The translations under genes were made by a program, and so were the position numbers. From Candidatus Heimdallarchaeota archaeon (GTDB taxonomy: Archaea; Asgardarchaeota; Heimdallarchaeia; Heimdallarchaeales; Kariarchaeaceae), in NCBI GenBank assembly GCA_021399405.1, contig JAAFKL010000325.1, positions 1-10,769 of the forward strand: a stretch of DNA of 10,769 bases. The letters are read 5' to 3'. Under the pieces are notes generated by a model that made no database searches, was not told where the DNA came from, and saw only the letters and a list, made by a program, of their open reading frames with translations. This document shows, piece by piece, positions 6,404-10,769 of this stretch. Every line of letters begins with the position of its first letter. Positions within the stretch are counted from its first letter, which is position 1.

Positions 6404-8473
6404 TTGAGTGAAAGATATATTGTAACATCAGCATTACCGTACATAAATGGAGTAAAACATTTAGGTAATTTGATTGGATCACTACTACCTGCAGATGTTT
6501 ATACACGATACCTAAAATTACAAGATAAGGACGTTATATACATTTGTGGTACTGATGATCATGGTACCCCTGCAGAGCTTTCAGCATTAGCGGCCGGGCT
6601 TCCAGTAGATGAATACTGTGAAAAATTGTACAAAGTACAAAAACAAATTTATGAGGATTTTGGCTTAAATTTCGATTATTTTGGTAGGACTTCTGACCAA
6701 GAAAATCACGAAATTACCCAAGAAATTTTTATGGGTCTTTATGAAAACGGCTATATTAGTGAAAAATTCAGCACACAGTTATATTCGTTAACTGATGAAC
6801 GTTATCTTCCAGATCGTTATGTAATTGGACAGTGTCCTAATTGTGGATATGAAGGTGCTAGAGGTGACCAATGTGAAAATTGTACAAAATTACTTGATCC
6901 AACAGATTTAATCAATCCAAGATCTGCTATTTCCGGAAGTACAGAAATTGAACAAAGAGAAGTCAGACACCTTTACATTGATTTACCTAAGTTACAATCT
7001 AAAGTAGAAACTTGGATTAATACCCAGGATCACTGGTCAGTTACATCATTATCTATTGCCAAAAAATGGTTACGGGAAGGCTTGAAAGAACGATCGATAA
7101 CAAGAAATTTAGATTGGGGTATAGATGTTCCACTGAAAGGGTTTGAAGATGTAAAATTCTATGTATGGTTTGATGCACCAATTGGCTATATATCAATTAC
7201 TAAGAAATGGGCTAAACTAATTAAAAACCCTAAAAAATTTCAATACTATTGGAAATCCCCAAAAACAAAATTAATTCAATTCATGGGCATAGATAACGTT
7301 CCATTTCACAGTTTAACTTTCCCATCTTCGATCATAGGATCAGATCTAGGTTATCCATTAGTTCACAATTTGAAAGGTTTTCAATGGTTAAATTATGAGA
7401 AAGGGAAATTTTCTACAAGTCAAAACCGTGGAGTTTTTACCGATACAGCTCTTGAACTATACCCTGCTGATTACTGGAGATACTATCTACTACTGATTGC
7501 TCCCGAACGACAAGATACTGATTTCCAATGGAAAGGTTTTCAATCCGCTGTAAACAATGATCTGAATAATCTTTTAGGTAATCTATTAAATCGCTTTACT
7601 ACTTTTTGTGACAAATATTTCTCAAGCGTTATTCCAAAATACCAGATTGGTGATTTGGAGAGAGAATTGATCTCTAATGCTGATCAGTTATTAAAAGACT
7701 ACAAAACAACTTTTGATCAAATTGAATTTCAAAAACCCTTGAAAGCATTACGTAAGTTTTGGCAGGATTGCAATCGTTATTTCCAGCAAAGTGAACCATG
7801 GAAATCAACTGATAAAGAACTAGATAAAACTGCTTCTGTGGTTGGTTCAATTGCGCATGCACTGAGAATCATTGCGGTATTATTTGCACCAATTGCACCA
7901 TCATCAGCTGAGAAAATATATTCTGTCTTGGGTTACCCTGGAAATGAAGTTCATGATGTCAAATGGAATGAAGTTAAGAATTGGGATATATTAATTGGTA
8001 ATAAAATAGTTAAACTAGATACGAATCTATTCATCAAAATTCCCAATAAGGACATATCTAAACTAGAGGAAACCTATGGTTCTGCCTCCAATGAGGTAAG
8101 TAAACCAAAAGTAAAAAAGAAGAAAAAATCAAAAAAAGCTGATGATAATTTGATTGAGTATGATGACTTTGCAAAATTAAAATTAATCACAGCAATTATT
8201 CTTAAGGCTGAAAAACATCCAGATGCTGATTCTTTGATTGTTTTAACGGTTGACGATGGAAAAAGACAGGATCGAACTATATGTGCAGGAATCGCAGGAG
8301 ATTATAATCCAACAAAACTTATAGGTAAACAAATAGTAATCATTGATAATTTGAAACCAAGAAAGCTACGTGGAATTACATCTGAAGGTATGATATTAGC
8401 TGCTGAAGACGATGAAGGCATTTCATTATTACAACCCGATCGTAAAGTTTCGACTGGTGTCCAAGTTAGATAA
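6404..8473 (+). CDS. metG: Methionyl-tRNA synthetase with C-terminal tRNA-binding domain
   Basis: This class I aminoacyl-tRNA synthetase joins methionine to tRNA-Met using ATP, in the cytoplasm. From the TTG at 6404 it has 689 residues. The Rossmann fold begins at once with YIVTSALPYINGVKHLGN, where HLGN (19-22) is the HIGH signature. CGTDDHGTP is another conserved element. A zinc knuckle, CPNC...CENC, lies near 143-163, and KFSTS near 335-339 is the KMSKS signature. The helical anticodon-binding domain follows, with the typical NLLGNLLNR segment. A lysine-rich linker near residues 563-580 leads to an EMAP II/Trbp111-like tRNA-binding domain (about 583-689) with VLKAEKHPDADSL-like and LKPRKLRGITSEGM segments. 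In many archaea this domain is a separate protein or absent. The upstream AGGTGAT fixes the start, three codons inside the longest frame. It is separated by promoters from both neighbours, so it is probably transcribed alone. Confidence 0.97.
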   Translation: MSERYIVTSALPYINGVKHLGNLIGSLLPADVYTRYLKLQDKDVIYICGTDDHGTPAELSALAAGLPVDEYCEKLYKVQKQIYEDFGLNFDYFGRTSDQENHEITQEIFMGLYENGYISEKFSTQLYSLTDERYLPDRYVIGQCPNCGYEGARGDQCENCTKLLDPTDLINPRSAISGSTEIEQREVRHLYIDLPKLQSKVETWINTQDHWSVTSLSIAKKWLREGLKERSITRNLDWGIDVPLKGFEDVKFYVWFDAPIGYISITKKWAKLIKNPKKFQYYWKSPKTKLIQFMGIDNVPFHSLTFPSSIIGSDLGYPLVHNLKGFQWLNYEKGKFSTSQNRGVFTDTALELYPADYWRYYLLLIAPERQDTDFQWKGFQSAVNNDLNNLLGNLLNRFTTFCDKYFSSVIPKYQIGDLERELISNADQLLKDYKTTFDQIEFQKPLKALRKFWQDCNRYFQQSEPWKSTDKELDKTASVVGSIAHALRIIAVLFAPIAPSSAEKIYSVLGYPGNEVHDVKWNEVKNWDILIGNKIVKLDTNLFIKIPNKDISKLEETYGSASNEVSKPKVKKKKKSKKADDNLIEYDDFAKLKLITAIILKAEKHPDADSLIVLTVDDGKRQDRTICAGIAGDYNPTKLIGKQIVIIDNLKPRKLRGITSEGMILAAEDDEGISLLQPDRKVSTGVQVR

Positions 8474-8478
8474 GAAAA

Positions 8479-8489
8479 TTATTTTTATG
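8479..8489 (+). promoter_or_regulatory. AT-rich element: possible synthetase terminator and/or TATA box of the next gene
   Basis: TTATTTTTATG follows the synthetase stop by 5 nt. Its T5 run could terminate that transcript. As a TATA-like box it would place a start near 8510, only a few bases before the GTG at 8517, consistent with leaderless translation. Both readings are inference. Confidence 0.3.
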
Positions 8490-8516
8490 TCTATGTGAAT
8501 TTAGTATTGTTCAAAA

Positions 8517-9296
8517 GTGGATTTCAAATTAATTTCTTTAATTTCATTTATACTAATCTTATCCGCCTCTCAAGGATTAGCAGTTACCCAATACCAAACT
8601 TTAGATCAATTTAGCTATAATCTTGAACTTGATCAAAACTATGCTTGGAAAGTAATAGGTGAGGGGAGAGATGTCAATGAGGATATATCCTTTCGGGCAG
8701 AAATTAATGTATTAATTACTCAACTCAATCCTATTATGGAATATTCAATAAGTATGAAGCTATTATCCGGTGAGTACCCTCTGCATGTCCCAGTTGATGG
8801 TATTTACGGTGGGTGGATCTGGGATAATGAAATTTGGAATTTTCCAAATACTCCTGCCACATTTGGGCAATTAATATATCCCACAGATAATTCATATTGG
8901 AATTCACGTTATGATGATATAGTAGACGGAAATTATGTCTTTCAAAGAGATAAAGAGGTTGCAGTATTTGTGCAAGGATTTATTGAATTTACTGGAAGTG
9001 CAACTGACCGATATTACGTTGATTCTGAGACGGGGATACTACAAATTTATGAACATAATGCTGATTTAAATTCAAACAGAAATGATGATAAATTCGAATT
9101 GTATTTTAGCCTTGAATATCAAGGTGCAAAGGTTACTAATGAAGAAGATAATTTCATTGATATAATGAACTTCACTTTGGCTAGTAATAGAATTGATATG
9201 TTTACAACAATATCGTGGGCGGTCATTACAGTTTCTTTAATTGGTGTGATTATTCTTAATATTAGATATTTTGTTGGTCGAACTAAAGATGAGTAA
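8517..9296 (+). CDS. Secreted single-pass membrane protein of unknown function
   Basis: This 259-residue protein has a signal peptide: MDFK, then a hydrophobic core LISLISFILILSASQG, with cleavage plausible near residue 22. Residues 25-225 form an extracytoplasmic domain rich in Trp, Tyr, Asn and Asp with beta-strand-like alternation. Near the C-terminus is one transmembrane helix (ISWAVITVSLIGVIILNI, about 231-250), followed by the short basic and acidic tail RTKDE. The topology is therefore type I: outside domain, single anchor, tiny cytosolic tail. Only one N-X-S/T sequon (NFT) is seen, unlike the ribophorin I-like protein at the window's left end. The GTG start at 8517 lacks an SD, so it may be leaderless. 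I recognise no family. Confidence 0.85.
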   Translation: MDFKLISLISFILILSASQGLAVTQYQTLDQFSYNLELDQNYAWKVIGEGRDVNEDISFRAEINVLITQLNPIMEYSISMKLLSGEYPLHVPVDGIYGGWIWDNEIWNFPNTPATFGQLIYPTDNSYWNSRYDDIVDGNYVFQRDKEVAVFVQGFIEFTGSATDRYYVDSETGILQIYEHNADLNSNRNDDKFELYFSLEYQGAKVTNEEDNFIDIMNFTLASNRIDMFTTISWAVITVSLIGVIILNIRYFVGRTKDE

Positions 9297-9380
9297 TTGC
9301 TAACTATATTTCAAATAATAACCACTCAGAAGATCGTTTGATTGACAACTAATTTTAATAAGAAAGAAATCATTTTGAAT

Positions 9381-9388
9381 AGAGAGGA
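9381..9388 (+). promoter_or_regulatory. Ribosome binding site of the Yip1-family gene
   Basis: AGAGAGGA ends 5 nt before the ATG at 9394. It is a clear SD and supports that start over the internal ATG four codons later. An AATTTTAATAAG stretch near 9351-9362 could be the TATA box. Confidence 0.65.
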
Positions 9389-9393
9389 ACTAA

Positions 9394-10206
9394 ATGTCAG
9401 AAAATATGCAAACCTGTCCATCATGCGGTGAACTTGTCCCAATTGAGTATGTTGTTTGCGTATGGTGTGGTTTTGATTTAACTGCAGAACACATTAGAAG
9501 ATCCGGTATTAAAATTGGAAGAAATGAGGCTTTTTCACGTATGAAACGTGTAACTATTGATCCAATAAATGCTTTCAAAGAAATAACTCTAATTCCTGAT
9601 CTTAAGGGTCCAAGGTATATTTTATATTTTATTGGCATAGCGATGACATTAAACATGTTGGCAGTGTTTTCTAAACTCGATGGGTTGGCATTCAATGAAG
9701 AAGATCTTCGGTTAATTTTATACACTTTCACCTCGGGTAGGGAAATAAGCATTAAAGTGACAACAATAATTGCTCTTGCATTTTTAGTGATTCAACCTAT
9801 TTTCCTTTTACTAATATTTAACTACATTTGGAAGGTTGCAACGAGGTTTATCAGTTTTCTTTCCAGAACTGTTGGAGGTACTGGAGATAAAGAAAAAATC
9901 AGATCTATTCTTGGATATTCGATGCTTCCAGTTCTATATGGTTGGACAATTGCATGGATATTGCGTCTGCTCAGTGGCTCAACAGAAGTAAGCGATCCTC
10001 AAGGATATACTGAAATTGAAGCAGCGATGATAATAGTTTCAAAAGAAGGTATAGGTGCTGTTGCGAATTTCATAATTATCATTTCTTGGGTTTGGGCTGC
10101 GGTATTAGCAGTTATAGGTGTCAGCCGTGCGACTCGTTTATCCTATGTCGAGGGTGTAATTGTTGCCGGATTTCCATACATATTATTTATGACGGTGGTA
10201 ACCTAA
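9394..10206 (+). CDS. Yip1-family multi-pass membrane protein with N-terminal zinc ribbon
   Basis: This 270-residue protein has an N-terminal zinc ribbon, CPSC...CVWC (Cys8, 11, 22, 25). Then comes the amphipathic entry RVTIDPINAFKEITLIPDLKGP (52-73), typical of Yip1-domain proteins, where a P-x-x-x-F-x-x-I segment precedes the membrane part. About five transmembrane helices follow, near residues 75-92, 122-146, 172-193, 221-243 and 251-269. GYSMLP at 174-179 matches the conserved GY-x-x-x-P of Yip1 helix 3. In eukaryotes Yip1/YIPF proteins sit in ER-Golgi membranes and bind prenylated Rab GTPases. Prokaryotic Yip1-domain proteins are widespread and mostly uncharacterised, so a trafficking role cannot be assumed. 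A Rab-like GTPase lies 7 kb away in this window. The gene converges on the E1-like gene with its stop codon overlapping that gene's stop. Confidence 0.8.
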   Translation: MSENMQTCPSCGELVPIEYVVCVWCGFDLTAEHIRRSGIKIGRNEAFSRMKRVTIDPINAFKEITLIPDLKGPRYILYFIGIAMTLNMLAVFSKLDGLAFNEEDLRLILYTFTSGREISIKVTTIIALAFLVIQPIFLLLIFNYIWKVATRFISFLSRTVGGTGDKEKIRSILGYSMLPVLYGWTIAWILRLLSGSTEVSDPQGYTEIEAAMIIVSKEGIGAVANFIIIISWVWAAVLAVIGVSRATRLSYVEGVIVAGFPYILFMTVVT

Positions 10207-10769
10207 CTATCATTACTATTCTCAATTTTAACTTTCAATGATAGTGGTAAAGCTAGGCGCTCATCCAAAACATAAATCGTTGTATCATTGGTCCAATTAA
10301 CAGTTTCATTATCATTCAAGAATTTTCCTTTTATCATTAACTGAGGATCTGCTAATCCAAATGCGTACGCTATCCTGTTCTTTACTTCAGTGATACCATC
10401 TTTGTCAAAAACTAATAATTCGGCTGATTTTAGTTTGTAGTTATCTCCACAAATTACACAATTTTTATTTTTAGCTAATTCTATTGTTGTATAATTATTG
10501 TTTAGTCCATCATAGACCATATAATTAGATAATGGGGTTCCAATCCCGAGAAGTAATTTTAATGATTCTTGAGACATGAGCCCTCCGATGATTGAGGAAA
10601 CTGTAGAAACAGCAGGTAATGGGGGCTCTTCTTTCTCATCTTTTTGATCCTTTCGTGCATCACCAAGAGGAGAACAAGCTTGAGCTAATTTTTCTTCTGG
10701 GATAAGTGGTTGACATTCAAAACATGGTGTTTCATATGGGATTATCGTCTGAATCTGTCCTAGAAATGC
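10203..10769 (-). CDS. E1-like ubiquitin-family activating enzyme with C-terminal ubiquitin-fold domain, 5' end cut off
   Basis: The frame is open from the window edge (10769) to TAG at 10205-10203. It shows the last 188 residues only; the ATG at 10577 is internal. The visible part matches the second half of the ThiF/MoeB/UBA catalytic domain. YETPCFEC holds the first zinc pair (visible residues 16 and 19), VSTVSSIIGGLMSQESLKLL is the conserved helix, and NCVICGD holds the second zinc pair (104 and 107). VYDGLNNNYTTIEL is the usual strand before it. Cys32 in QACSPLGD sits in the crossover-loop region where UBA3 has its thioester-forming cysteine (PMCTIAS). After the zinc pair, about 80 further residues follow, ending in TTIYVLDERLALPLSLKVKIEN. 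These resemble the ubiquitin-fold domain with which UBA3 and UBA1 recruit E2 enzymes; plain MoeB or ThiF proteins lack it. A charged insert, DARKDQKDEKEEPP, follows Cys32. The adenylation site lies outside the window. Confidence 0.82.
   Translation of the reverse strand, partial: AFLGQIQTIIPYETPCFECQPLIPEEKLAQACSPLGDARKDQKDEKEEPPLPAVSTVSSIIGGLMSQESLKLLLGIGTPLSNYMVYDGLNNNYTTIELAKNKNCVICGDNYKLKSAELLVFDKDGITEVKNRIAYAFGLADPQLMIKGKFLNDNETVNWTNDTTIYVLDERLALPLSLKVKIENSNDS

Noticed and set aside
6220..6411. 63-codon open frame with a short hydrophobic segment before methionyl-tRNA synthetase
   Set aside because: The GTG is 18 nt from the only SD-like GGAGG, and the frame runs through the strong synthetase SD into that gene. 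It is more likely leader sequence.
10203..10577. A separate 124-residue protein starting at the ATG at 10577
   Set aside because: The frame stays open to 10769 and the upstream residues complete the E1-like zinc pair and conserved helix, so this ATG is internal.

Overview
The window looks like part of an Asgard archaeal genome. It is AT-rich, TTG and GTG starts are common, and TATA-like boxes, some apparently leaderless starts and archaeal Shine-Dalgarno (SD) sites can be seen. The methionyl-tRNA synthetase has the archaeal/eukaryotic layout with a fused C-terminal tRNA-binding domain. Several genes resemble components of eukaryotic endomembrane and ubiquitin systems: a ribophorin I (OST1)-like protein, a Rab-like small GTPase, a Yip1-family membrane protein and an E1-like activating enzyme with a C-terminal ubiquitin-fold domain. 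No single marker fixes the lineage within Asgard; that assignment is inference.

Layout. Positions 1-2389 are read from the minus strand: a 3'-truncated ribophorin I-like secreted protein (1-1007), a left-handed beta-helix sugar N-acetyltransferase (1190-1759) and a Rab-like GTPase (1853-2389). Positions 2390-3200 form a divergent intergenic region of about 0.8 kb. It holds a palindrome-flanked TATA box and, in my reading, a structured non-coding RNA of roughly 340 nt (about 2591-2930). Positions 3201-6144 on the plus strand encode an 889-residue helical protein of unknown function, overlapping by 11 nt a MoaD/SAMP-type ubiquitin-fold protein ending in GGG. Next come methionyl-tRNA synthetase (6404-8473), a signal-peptide plus single-TM surface protein (8517-9296) and a zinc-ribbon Yip1-family protein (9394-10206). 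The window ends in a 5'-truncated E1-like gene on the minus strand (10203-10769), which converges on the Yip1 gene with overlapping stop codons.

How the genes may fit together (inference). The ribophorin I-like protein and the acetyltransferase would suit N-glycosylation: one a possible accessory subunit of oligosaccharyltransferase, the other making a diacetamido-uronic acid of the kind found in some archaeal N-glycans. In eukaryotes Rab GTPases and Yip1 proteins work together at membranes. The MoaD-like protein and the E1-like enzyme belong to partner families (ubiquitin-fold modifier and its adenylating enzyme), but they sit about 4 kb apart on opposite strands and need not be partners. 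I saw no CRISPR array, tRNA, rRNA or transposon.
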